Source: Onchocerca volvulus
Taxonomy: Eukaryota > Nematoda > Chromadorea > Rhabditida > Onchocercidae
Assembly: GCA_000499405.2 (NCBI GenBank)
Contig: HG738138.1
Span: 3,956,368-4,020,367 of the forward strand
DNA length: 64,000 nt
Reading direction: 5' to 3'
Shown: in pieces, positions 53,001 to 64,000 of the stretch
Layout: the number at the start of each line of letters is the position of its first letter
Position numbering within the stretch: position 1 is the first letter of the stretch
Position numbers and translations under genes: made by a program
The notes under the pieces: model-generated
The model's database searches: none
The model's input: only the letters and a program-made list of their open reading frames with translations
Told to the model about the DNA's origin: nothing

Positions 53001-56000
53001 AATTTTGACAAACTGTGTTCTTTCATTTAATAATTGAAGTCGTGATTCACAGTTTAAAAAATTCACCTCATAACATTTGTATATATCAAAGGTCATAAGT
53101 AAGGGTCATATGAAAAATTTGATAAGTTTTTGCTTCTTCATAGTTGCTTCTTAGTTAGCCTAACAAAATTAGTAAAAATTTACGTCGGAAATGTAAGATG
53201 AATTTGATAATCAAAACTTCCGGGCTCAGGAAAACTTACTAGAAATTGTAATCGTTTACGCTCCGTTTCTGGGGTGAAATCGTGGCTCAATTGTTGAGTA
53301 TCATTTGTTGTTACAAGAAGCGCCCGACAATCACCTGCATTTGCAACATATAATTTGCCAAGGAAAAATAATGCTGCAATTGCTGTGCAACCACCACGTA
53401 TTCTCCATAGTTGCTTTTCTTCCGCTATTTGATCATCCTGAAAAAGCAAGCGTATAGAAGTAAAAATTATATTTCGATTATGATTGTTTTTCTTCAATAA
53501 ACTTTCAGAAACTAAAAATATAAGTTATGTGAATTAGATGATAAAATGTTCGAAAGAAGAATTTCAGAAATTTTCAAAATTCGCCCACCATATCTATGAA
53601 TGCAGTTTCGATAGCACCAACAACAAGACTATCACATGTAATATTATGATTTGGATATGATGAATTGCATGCATTGAGTAAAGCATAAGAGGATGATAAT
53701 TGAGTAGGACATCCAAAAAGTGCTTCCTGTCTGTTCAAATAGACTACTGTCTCCAATACTTGGCACAGTCGATTCTGAAAAAAATGACATCTTGCAAATT
53801 GAAATCTGTCTAGCTAGTCCATTATAACGAGCTTCATCTATCTATACAAACAAAATGGATTGGTTATGAGTTGATCTTATATCGATTACTTGCTCATGAT
53901 CATGTTTTATTTATTGTAAACGACCTTAAATCTCCGAAAGTACATCATCAATTGCTTTGAAAATTTGTTACAAAGTTGCATTCGAATAAGCGCGCGTTTC
54001 TATATGGACATACCTATCTTTTTTTTTCCTTTTTTTTTTTAAACGCGTCACGTATATCAAGACCATTCTTTAACCAAAAACTAGGGAAAAAATGAATCTT
54101 ATCGTAATCTCCATGACAATGCAAACTAGAACTAGAACCAGTAAAATGCAAAAAAAAAAAAAAAACAAGTGAATAACAATCAAAATCATTAATCATCAAG
54201 GCAAAATAAAATGAATAGAATGAAAAAACTTTGAAATATTTAAATTACCAACAAAAATAAAACATAAAAAACCATCCTAATCACCACGCCTACCCTTGCA
54301 TTTACCGGGAGTCTTGCATTCACCGGGAGTCGGCCCCGTGGGGAAAATTGACCTGAACTTAGAGTAAAAAGGTGGATTTTTGAAACCTGCCGAAGTATTC
54401 AAGTAAACAAACCCGTATATGCTCATGAAGACAATTTGCAGCCATAATTGCAGCCCCACTTCCTGCATGTCCATCGAATATAGCAAAGAAAATAGCCCCG
54501 GCTCTTTCCATTGCTGGACTATCAGCACCCTGGGACAATTTTTGAATTTTGCAGGAAAATTATGAAGACATCTTCAGACCTCCGAAACATATTTTCTAAT
54601 GAAGTGAAAAATTTTTGTAATTACAGTTTCTGTAATTGCGATGCATTTCGATTTGAAACCTAGGTTTCTTAGCTGTAAAAGAATCAGTCAAGCCACATTT
54701 CGACGTAGTATTTATTTTGATAGATTAGAGCGCGTAGTACCCTGATATGTATCAACTTATGGATGCTTTTTATCAACTTCAACACTTCAAAAGGCTTATG
54801 AAGAAGGTAGTTGAATATAGCACTTGTCATTTTAAAATATAGATTTAATAATTGAATACTAAAAAAAAATTAGAATAAAAGAATATATTAAATGAAACAC
54901 GTGTTCACTGGCAAACCTACATACGGAAATGCATTTTTCTGGAACTATTATCAGTTCATCATCAGCATGTCGCTTTATCGCATTGATATTTCGAGCAGAA
55001 TCTTTGAGGATTTCATTTGACGTGCGTGACGAATGTTTTTCATTTTCTGTTTGTTGCTAAAAAGCATACCTATGAAAACTTTTTACCTAATAGTGCATTC
55101 TGAAGTGATTTTATTAGCAGGATTTCAAATACTAATTTCAAAATCCACGAAATACTATATTATCCTTTTCGAAAGTTCCGAACTGAAATCCACCTTCCAG
55201 TAACCTTTGCCTTATCTTTTTATCCTCCATTATGGGTATAAACAAATTTTTTGTGTATTATCTAGTCACTGTTAAGATTATCTTTCGTCAATTTCAGCGA
55301 TAGTTGGTCCTCATGAATTCAGGATGCATCATAGCATTCTGTGTAAATGCAATGGCACCATAAGACTGGTTCACAATAGATTATCTCCCTTTTTTAATCT
55401 ATATTTCGCTTTTGGTCTCTCGATGAAGAGCCAGGAAATGTAAGTTTTTCCATTTTTGATCACTACTTGCATTTTATTGTTTTATTCGGCAACTCTTTTC
55501 AAATATTCTGCAAAAATGCAAAGCCTCTGCGTGCAATAATAGCAGAACAATAGTGATTCTGTAGCAAGAAGTCTCAAGGAGCACTTTCCCCTGCTTGTTA
55601 TTGGCATCTTAAAACAAGCACCACCGCATATTTAAATCTATATCACGACTTAGAACTCGGATTACATTTATCCTTAATAAGAAAACCGTGACCTTTTCAA
55701 ATTTGAAAATTTGAAAGATAAGCTTACATCATGAACTGTCAAATCTCGAGCTTCTTCCGCATCATATCCTTGCTGTATCAAATTTAACAGCTTCGCTGAT
55801 GCTTGATCTTCATTTTGAACTGTTTTGCCTGACCAGGACTAATCAGCTGTTACTTTGCACTTCGATAATATGACAAGAAAAACCTAACAAATTTCATAAT
55901 CCCATCGAACTTTTCAATTTCAATTTCAGTTTCAAGTTTCAAATTCAAGTTAACTCACCAATTTATTTTACTTATTTTAAAAAAACAAAAATAAAATTAG

Positions 56001-56492
56001 CTAACTTAATATTACTCACCAGCATTGATTACTTCAGCATAACCAGCATACACTGGCATTTTTGATGGATCCTTCGGACATAGTATTGGGCGAGTTGATT
56101 GATCCGCTGATAAGCAAATTTCTTCGTCCGAAAAATGCAGAAATTCGGGTCGAGTGTACGGGTAACGTAATTTCTGCGAATTAACCATTGCTAAAAGTTA
56201 GTACATGCTTAGTTCTTGAGAAATATTTGGGGAACAGTAATCATTTAGCTTTAGAAGGTAATGATATTTGAGCCTTTCATCTAAATACTTGTACTCGAAA
56301 TCGTTGTTTTGTAAAAAAAAGAAACTTAAATTAACGGTAGCAAGTTTTTTCTTTACCTGGCAGTAAGCTACCAAAAAAGTCGCTTTCTGTCACATCAATT
56401 ACTAGGCCAATTTGAGCATCATTTTGTGAATTGTCCTGATTATTGTCATTCACTGCACTGCCGCCAATTGCAGAACGGACTTTTGCTAGCAT
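50039..56492 (-). CDS. ppm-1.H: PP2C-family Ser/Thr phosphatase, PPM1H/J/M type
   Basis: Twelve minus-strand exons join in phase: 56492-56357, 56190-56020, 55828-55728, 55056-54925, 54529-54413, 53774-53589, 53437-53240, 52730-52612, 52468-52405, 51848-51741, 51382-51228 and 50222-50039. They encode 556 residues. The N-terminus MLAKVRSAIGG, the block YTRPEFLHFSDEE and the GYAEVINAGK-x-x-x-NEDQA block match the PPM1H group. PP2C metal and active-site motifs are intact: NED at 108-110, FDGHAG near 199, NAGDCRA with Asp317, RGFGD with Asp423, ASDGLWD with Asp467, and the terminal DD at 529-530. These enzymes are Mg/Mn-dependent; human PPM1H removes phosphates from Rab GTPases. The substrate here is inferred only. 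Intron 9 appears to use a GC donor. The start follows an ATTTTAAG acceptor by three bases. The symbol follows nematode usage as I recall it and rests on family similarity. Confidence 0.93.
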
Positions 56493-57120
56493 TTGCTTAA
56501 AATGAAATTTCAAGAATATTCTTCATATCTGTATATTTTTCATATATATTATATCCGGTAGTTTTACAAATCATGAATGCTCTTGTTTTTATTTTGAAAT
56601 ACTTGAAAAATTTAGAAAAAAACACAGATTAATACAATAAGATGGAATCGAAGAGTGCTTTCCTTTAGACAATACTCGTTTTTGATGACATTACAACATT
56701 TTCATGGACACAGCCAAAATGAAACGATAAGTGAATGATTTGAAAAAATCACTTAGTCGTTTCAGTTAAATGTCAGAGTTTAAAGCAAGAAATTAATAAA
56801 AAGAAAACAGCTTCAGAATCGCTAAGCATTTGATGCTATTTGTCTTTCCCTTTGCCTTTGAAAAAGTAAGTCCTAAAAGTGGAGAATAAAATGAACTAAG
56901 GTGTAAAAGAAATAATTATGATTCCGGAAATCTAACGATCGCGCAGTGAAAGTATTAACTGGAACTAGGAATTATCGGAAAATATTATTCCTTCTCATAT
57001 GCATAACATAAAAGAAGATTGTTTCATCTTCCGTCTTCACTATTCCATTGAATAAGATATTAAAAAATTCAAGCAAAAGGAGAATTTATGGAATATTGCT
57101 GTCTGCTGTAAACAAGAAAA

Positions 57121-57333
57121 ATGGAAATAGGTATGTATAAACAGGTGATGAAGGAATGGATGAGATTCAGAAATGGGCGAAAAGAGGAAACAGAAATTGT
57201 GGAAAATGCCGATTGTGCAAAGCGAATAGCGGCCATGGCGATTATGGGCCTGAAAAATGTTGACAGGGAAACATTAAAATCAATATCGCGGCTTGGAAAG
57301 GAAAGCCATCTGATAAAAATGGGAATAAACTAA
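57121..57333 (+). CDS. Unrecognised 70-codon ORF
   Basis: ATG to TAA, rich in Lys, Arg and Glu, containing EETEIVENADCAKRI. An acceptor-like TAAACAG lies just inside, so the true exon could begin at 57145. No family was recognised and no partner exon found. Confidence 0.2.
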   Translation: MEIGMYKQVMKEWMRFRNGRKEETEIVENADCAKRIAAMAIMGLKNVDRETLKSISRLGKESHLIKMGIN

Positions 57334-59003
57334 GCTGAAGAAACAGTGCAGTCTCCAACTATGATCTTTTTGAGATTATTATTTGGTCCAATTAAATGAA
57401 TGATCAAATTCGTCATTCGCTCTTATTTACATTCATTCATATTTATACTTATGAAACCTTTGAATTTCAAATTTTTTGAAATTGTTAGTTTTGATTCAAC
57501 TTGATTTCCAAAAATATTCAAAAAGCCTTGGCATTTAAAAAAACTAAAACACGGGTGCCAGAATTCTTGACTTCTACTATTATTTTCCGAATCAGTCGTT
57601 TCGCAGAATAAAAAGATCACCCTCCCAGTCAATCATCTAAAGTTTCAATATTATCCCCGTAGATCCTCTGATCTTAAATTCTTTAATTCTAAGTAAACTC
57701 GGGATCATTTCAGACTTCTCACAGTAATTAGATACAACAAAATGATGTACTTATGCATCAGCATCATACGTCGAAAGAGAGATCAGTAGAAGGATTTCTT
57801 CCGTTTAGACAGATGTGCTTGGAAAAATCATTTTTCAAGGAGATATGCTGAGTCTCGAATTACACAAATTCAGTTCAATAAGAGCTTTTTTTTTTTTTTT
57901 TTTTTGAAAAAAATAGAACTATATGATTTTCGACATAAATTAACAAAAGCTAAATTTACTTTTGAGATGGATGAAATAAAAGTAATTCAATTCCACAAAT
58001 AGTATAAAATGATGAGATTGAAATGTAGATGTGATTATATTCAACGTTCATTATTACTACCGAAGTTGAAGAAAAGCTTGATGAATAGCAACTTAGAATA
58101 GATCCAGATATTCATCTTGTTAACCACATATATCGCTATATAAATGACTGCTTGGATCAGTCGGGAATCTTTATTTTCTCAAAAAGTTTGGAATTTTGCT
58201 ACAATCAGAAAATCGTCGCAGTTCTTGAGTAATGAAATGAAATTTTATAAACAAATACTTCGAGACAAAGCGTGAGATGATGCTAGAAAAGTTTAGATAG
58301 CCTTTAAATAGTTGCAGCTAAATTTGTCTTATAGGAGAACGAATATTAGAAGCTATTAAGAACTTTCTTATTTTTTCTTTAGACTTTCCTTTTCAACAAT
58401 CGTTGATTCAACAAACTTCATATCTAAAATGATGTACGTCTTCCGAAAATTCCGTCTGCAACAGTTGTCTTGCGATTCTGAAAGTCTTTGCTTTGCTGGA
58501 TAATTCATGTTCAAATTTTCTGTTAAAAAGGGTACTCTTCCTGACTAACGCCTGATTATTACTTGCTACTGCCAATTATTCCTTGTTATTTAGCGTCACT
58601 GCTACGCATTATCATCACTACCACCAGATCACAACAACTGCAGCAGGCATTCTGAATACCGCTTGTGTAAGTATCTGTTAGCGTTGTATCTACGACTGGT
58701 CGATCGGTTGGGATTCTACATCGTCGAAAATGCTATGTATCGACTCGGTGGTGTCAAATGTGTTGGTGGCAACGACGGCATCAATGCTGCTGCTGTTGTG
58801 GTGGTGATGGTGATGGTTAGTTCATTGGTTGTTCGTTTGGTTTTGCTCAACAATTGCCCCATAACACTAGGAATCGGGCACATCTATCCACACATATTTA
58901 TACTTACACATCCACATATATGTCGTGTCGTGTTTCTCGATAGATAGATACTCCTCACTTCTCTTGATTGTCAACCAAATGGCAACACACCTACTCCACC
59001 GAC

Positions 59004-59083
59004 TTTCCTTCCTTCCTTCCTACTGTTAGCTTTGTTCGGCGAATATCCATCCATCCATCCATCCATCCATCCTTCCATCCATC
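59004..59083. repeat. TTCC and CATC tetranucleotide repeats
   Basis: TTCC units at 59004-59020 and CATC units at about 59046-59083, separated by unique sequence. Confidence 0.9.
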
Positions 59084-59268
59084 GCATCACTTCTCGTCGC
59101 TGCTTCATGCGTCGTATCTGCAACGACGAATTTATCCTCTGTTTTCTTTCTAGTCACTTTCAGTATACTCTTCCTTCTCCTTTTTCAATCATTTTTATAA
59201 ATCTTGATTTTCAAAAGATCCGATATTACGTGTCCCATTCTCTCCCTTATTTTTGTTCTAGGATACTT

Positions 59269-59383
59269 TGGATACGTACAGTCAATAATTCAGCCACGTT
59301 AAGGATTGAATACGTACGGTTAATGATTTAGTCACGTTTCAAGCTTGGATATGTACAGTTAATGATTCAGCCACATTACAAGC
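59269..59383. repeat. Tandem repeat, three copies of about 38 bp
   Basis: Each copy starts TGGATACGTACAGT or a close variant, and continues with AATGATTCAGCCACGTTA or a close variant. Copies begin near 59269, 59306 and 59345. Confidence 0.85.
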
Positions 59384-59499
59384 TAATTAAAATAGTTCAT
59401 TCAGTTACAAATGATATAGACCAAAGTTCGGAAATCCCAACAGTCTATCATTGGAAATTTTATTGATAGTTCATGTGATTTTTAGTATTAAGTTTGTAA

Positions 59500-59627
59500 T
59501 CACCCATTTTTCATGCCGGAAAAGTTTGGCACTTTTTTTTCAATTTAAAAAAGATTACGTAATCATTCATTTTTTATGTCGAAAAAGTTTGGTATATTTT
59601 TTCCATTAATTTAAAAAAGACTACTAA
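59500..59627. repeat. Tandem repeat, two copies of about 63 bp
   Basis: Two diverged copies share CATTTTTCATG (or TTTTATG), GAAAAAGTTTGG and AATTTAAAAAAGA in the same order. Confidence 0.75.
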
Positions 59628-62032
59628 GTTCTTATAAAATTATAAAGTTTAATGAATCATTTTTTGTTACCGTTGCAAAAATTTTTATTGTAACAACAAA
59701 TGAGCAATTCATTATATTTTCTTATATCTGAATGTCTAAAAACGCATTAATTTAGGTAGTAGAAATGGATATAGCTGAATGTGCAAAAAGTTTCAAAAAC
59801 GGCGATTAATAGTATAATTTCCTTTAAAAATGGCAATCTTTTTCTTCGAAATGAAAATAGTGTGCCAAGAAGTTTAGCTTATCCGTTTGTGATATCTAAG
59901 AATCATTAAAAATAGTGAAAGTCTTTCTTTTTTTTTTTTTGGCATTAGATTATTGGATTTTCAAGTTCTTGAATTCCTTTTACGACATACAGATATACAG
60001 TGTAATTGTTCTCTATTTTTTATTATATGGATGATTATTTGAGACTTTTTTTTTTGCGATGTTTGTTTATGGAGATGGTATACGTAGCTTATCTTTCATT
60101 ATTTTATTCTCTTTTTTCTTTAATTAATTTCTTTGATAATTGCATTTTCATTATGAATAATTTGCTTTTTCCTTTTTTTTTTTGAGAAAAATCACAGTAA
60201 TTGAATAATTATTTCTTGTAATTAATATTTATTCAAATGATTGCGATAAATAGAAACTTATATATAATACGAAAACTTCAACAATGAGATGGGAAAAAGT
60301 TTTTTCGAAAAGATCCACGCTTTTGAGTAATATAGTACAATTCTTCAAACACTGTTACATTCCAGAAGTAAGCGATACTAGTCTCGAGAAGAGTCAGAGA
60401 ATACAGGGGAGGGGTATGAACAAACGAATGATGGAAGGAATATTCCTGGACCATATATAATTTGCACTCAGCCCGACGTGTTGATACGTAGTATCCCCTC
60501 TTCCCTTCCAATCACTCACTTATTCTTTAGGACAAAACGACTTTTGCGATACCGCACGTACACGTCGTCACTGCCAAAATATAACTTGTGGCTTTTTGAT
60601 TTTCGTGCTAATTAGGCTTGAAGCTATTCATTTTTTCTATAAGCATTTATTGAAATAATAAAATTTCTACGTGCAGAATCGTTTACATATTCCATTTTAC
60701 GTGCATTTTTTTGTTAAAATTTTGTTTACGTGACATTTTCCTTCGAGCAGTACTGAGAAGTTCAAACTTTATTGCTTAATTTGCTTTTTTGATAACGCAT
60801 CATTTGCTTTTCACGGAAGCTAAAGTTTCGTTACTCATTGCGAAATAGTTTAGTTCGATTATAGAAGAAATATTATAATTTCAAAATTAAATGATTTTGA
60901 AATTTTATGGATTCGCATTATTTTTACAAAAATCTTTACATGTTTTGGACATCGAATTTGGAATAAGATTAAACAACAAATAATGTGAGATTAACTATCT
61001 GATTTTTTTTTTTCAAAATTTTGTTCAGATGTATCAATTTTTTTAAATTCCTCATCGCTTTTAATAAAATTTAAACTGCTACACTGCGTATAATACCATG
61101 TACTGAATTATTATAATAGGTATTATTATAAACTCGTTCAAAAATTCATTTGGATTTTTACGAGTATTTGCAATAGATAATATGAAAAACAGCTTGTGTA
61201 ATAATGATCAGCTTGATAATACAAGGGAGGAATCGGTGTGACCGAATTCGAATAAACTATTGATATTGCTGATAATGTAATGGTGGAGATTGTGGTGATA
61301 TTCAGCAGTAGCATCATCAACTGCACAGTTGTAAACGTCGATAATTAACAGTGCTAGATAAAGCTTGTGAACTTTTGAAGCACTTTGTGCTATCGTCACT
61401 ATCATCATTACTACTGCTACTATATCACTACGACGATTACTATTCCTATTACTAGCAATGTGATGCAGTGATTAGGAACTGCTTATTATTCTATCTAAAT
61501 TATTTTATCTAATTTTCTTATCTCTTTATCTATCTATGGCCTATTACTATATCCGTAGTTCATCTTTCCATCAATCTATTAATACACCAATATACGATCT
61601 AGCAACTATTCAACTATTCATTTACCTGCTTTAATATTAGTTGATTTGTGATCTTTATTATATCCTACTGGCAGTATGCGAAATATTTGCAAGTACCACT
61701 TCAGTTTCGCTGATCTTCGCAAGAAATTCCAAAAGTTAATTCTCAATCCTTAGTTACTTTCTCTTTTATACCATGATTAAATAGGTGTTTACTGCTATAT
61801 TTTTAGTTGACAAAGTTTGCATTTTCAGAGTGATTTAATCGGATCGGCCTGTTGGTATTCGCACTTTTCTTTTCATCTTTCAGTTAGCGACAACAACCAT
61901 CAACCATAGACAAATTTCATTGTCGGTAATATTGGTTACTGCTTTCACCGCTGTCACTCTCGTTACAACGACGTATTGAAGTGTCACCACCGCTGCACTG
62001 TTGTGCATTAACAGATGCACTAATACATGCAT

Positions 62033-62034
<2 letters not shown>

Positions 62035-62085
<51 letters not shown>
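62035..62085. repeat. AC dinucleotide microsatellite
   Basis: About 25 uninterrupted AC units. The Cys/Val-rich minus-strand open frames here are artefacts of this tract. Confidence 0.97.
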
Positions 62086-62087
<2 letters not shown>

Positions 62088-63344
62088 CACGCACAATGTT
62101 TTAAGCCCTGATCGCTTTCTCCACACATACAACGTTATTTGACGTTTTAATTCGTCACATAACATCTCTATGTTTTATGTATGTTTAGCTGTTAGAAACA
62201 TCACATTCCTTCTTGCTTTACGTAACTGCGTCGATTCCGTCTACACTTGTTCATATCAGACTCTAATCATTTGTTTGACTTATCACCTGATACTCCATCG
62301 GGTCTTGATTTCTGTGTGAGCGTCATCAAAGCAGTAGAAGTTTGCATTCGAGATAGATAGTAGTTGAACGAAATAGTATGCAGATCATCATTGTTAAGTA
62401 CGCGTCGAGAAGTACAAGATGTGATAATGGGCTGACGATTTTTGATTCTGCCAGCATTACGACTAAGCGTTGTAAATGTTGGCAGACATTGTTAGCTGCG
62501 CTAGCACTTTCACGCGTACTTGTTGTTCTTGAAATGTTTGTTTTCTAGTACGAGTAAATGTGGATATAAATGCTCGTTTCTTCATAGCACAATTAAAAAT
62601 TATGAAATGAACAAGTGAAATTTTAAAGTACTTTTATTCTGAACTTCTATATGTCTTCCTTTGTGTTTGTGCAACTTTTAATTTGCAAATACGTGATATA
62701 TTCCGTGGCACAATTATGCTCTAATAAAAAGTATTCTATTCTTCATCAGAAATTAACTTCAATCAAATAGAAATATATAATTCATGAAATCTGGAGAGAA
62801 TGGGGGTATGAAATCTTTTATTCGGAATTTTTGGATTGTATCAAGTTTTGTACAGTTGTCACCTATCTGATATATTGGTTACATATTCGTCTCTAATGGT
62901 CGCCAATATACAATCAAACTGCAACATTTTATTTTTCCGCTAATCTTGGACATTTGCTATAGTTTTATTTTTATTTTTCCCTTACAACCATTTGTTCGCA
63001 GTTTAATGATGAAGATTCGTATTTTCAGAATTTCACTTCTCAATTTATCTTGTATTACGATCTTAATGATTTCAAATGACATTCTTTTTCAAGTTGTCAT
63101 GACTAAAATAAGTAAAATAAGTACGACTGAATACTTTATCTCTTTCGTATGCAACCAATTTTGCGTCGCTGTGGAATTTTGGAATATACTCACTTCTGGA
63201 TGCATAAAATTTGCATTTTTAATTTTATCGATTTTATAACTCATTAGATCTTTCTCTTTCTCGCACAGTCCGCTAAGATGTCTTACAATTTTGCGATTAC
63301 TTCTACGGATTCTGATGTTGCAACTTTTTCTTTTGCCTTTTCAG

Positions 63345-63420
63345 CTCGGATATGTAGCTGATATAGTAGTAACGCACACAGATATAGATATGAAGCAGAT
63401 GTTAGTGGAACAGGGTTACC
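63345..63420 (+). CDS. Candidate internal exon of a gene running off the right end
   Basis: A strong acceptor (TTTTGCCTTTTCAG, ends 63344) is followed by 25 open codons encoding VADIVVTHTDIDMKQMLVEQ plus GY. A GTAGGA donor follows at 63421. The pattern of D-I-x-V-T followed by a G-Y reminds me of MABP-like domains, but no continuation was found before 64000. It could be chance. Confidence 0.25.
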
Positions 63421-63520
63421 GTAGGAATTTTGTCTACATGTTTACTTTTCGCTTCAAGATTTGGAAGATTCCACTGCAAACTTGCATTAATCGCAATCGC
63501 CTAGCTAGCTGGTAATTTAC

Positions 63521-64000
63521 ATAGGTCTCTTGAGCAACTGATTGACTTCTGGCATTTTAACAAATCTCAATAATCTTCCAATTCTATCCATCGAATAAAT
63601 CTAAATCTCAAAATCTTTCAATCAAAAAAATTGATTTTTAATTTATATAATCTGGGTATGATCCTTATATTCATTCAAAGCTTTTTTTAGTCTTCATTTT
63701 TTGCGAACCAGAAAATCAATTTAGTTTAGGAAACCGACAGATTCTCATGTACTTCCCGTTGCAAATGTTTCCATCAACTAGCGATTCTTGTGCTCGATTT
63801 CTTCTGTGGAAGTTTGGAACGTTAATCGGATTAAATTTCAGTTCGTTTCTGTACCTATGAAGATATAGAATACCTATGAAGATATAGAATTCCGAATATA
63901 GAATCAGATTGAGCGAAATCCATGTTTCCAAGAAGGTAGCATATTTTTGAACGAACTCGACTTTAATTTCCCATTCAAAAATAAACTAAATCCATTTCTG
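63521..64000. other. Right edge, no supported feature
   Basis: A+T-rich sequence. A short direct repeat ACCTATGAAGATATAGAAT occurs twice at 63853-63890. No exon was placed. Confidence 0.45.

Larger units (their letters stand above)
56493..63340. other. Long noncoding region with simple repeats
   Basis: No exon chain found. The ATG-initiated open frame at 57121-57333 (+) is charged and coding-like but isolated. The G+C-richer stretch around 58600-59100 and the CA tract near 62 kb give long spurious frames. The region may include the promoter of the phosphatase and of a gene to the right. Confidence 0.5.

Noticed and set aside
61880..62165. Cys/Val-rich ORFs on the minus strand
   Set aside because: They are produced by the AC microsatellite read through in different frames.
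62946..63010. QPFVR in a forward frame, resembling the missing FLP-11 peptide
   Set aside because: It lacks the following FG and basic site, and lies 45 kb from the flp-11 gene.
1..64000. CRISPR array, bacterial operon or phage features
   Set aside because: No regularly spaced repeats, no Shine-Dalgarno-led compact genes, and pervasive spliceosomal introns show this is eukaryotic DNA.

Overview
The window reads as nuclear DNA from a nematode, most likely a clade III parasite (filarial or other spirurid). The evidence is very high A+T content, small exons with short TTTCAG-type acceptors, probable trans-splice acceptors just upstream of start codons, a FLP-11-type neuropeptide gene, and decayed BEL/Pao and Helitron elements. 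The species assignment is inference. Exon models below were built by hand from splice signals, reading phase and family similarity.

Layout. 1-4.7 kb: no recognisable gene, with a foldback repeat near 4 kb. 4.7-10.2 kb (+): an 8-exon peptide-type GPCR of the GnRH/AKH/vasopressin receptor group. 7.8-8.7 and 13.7-14.5 kb: a dispersed repeat pair sharing an identical 469-bp core. 16.8-17.9 kb (+): flp-11-like neuropeptide precursor. 21.6-27.5 kb (+): a 15-exon oxysterol-binding-protein-related lipid-transfer protein of the ORP5/ORP8 type. 27-43 kb: a rearranged, transposon-rich block. It holds a near-identical second copy of the end of the ORP gene (starting one base after a lone N at 34784), a Helitron relic with a classical 3' terminus, a BEL/Pao relic on +, and a second BEL relic on -. 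44.5-46.6 kb (-): a 6-exon cysteine-rich secreted protein of unknown function. 50.0-56.5 kb (-): a 12-exon PPM1H/J/M-type protein phosphatase. 56.5-64 kb: mostly noncoding with microsatellites and small tandem repeats, and perhaps the first visible exon of a gene running off the right end.

The genes are independent housekeeping and signalling loci and do not form one system. The receptor and FLP-11 precursor are both neuroendocrine, but nothing here links them as ligand and receptor. I see no novel multi-gene system. The strongest items for a second look are two GC-AG introns, the probable false or very recent duplication around the N, the gene-conversion-like 469-bp core, the reduced FLP-11 precursor, and the cysteine-rich secreted protein with a duplicated exon module.
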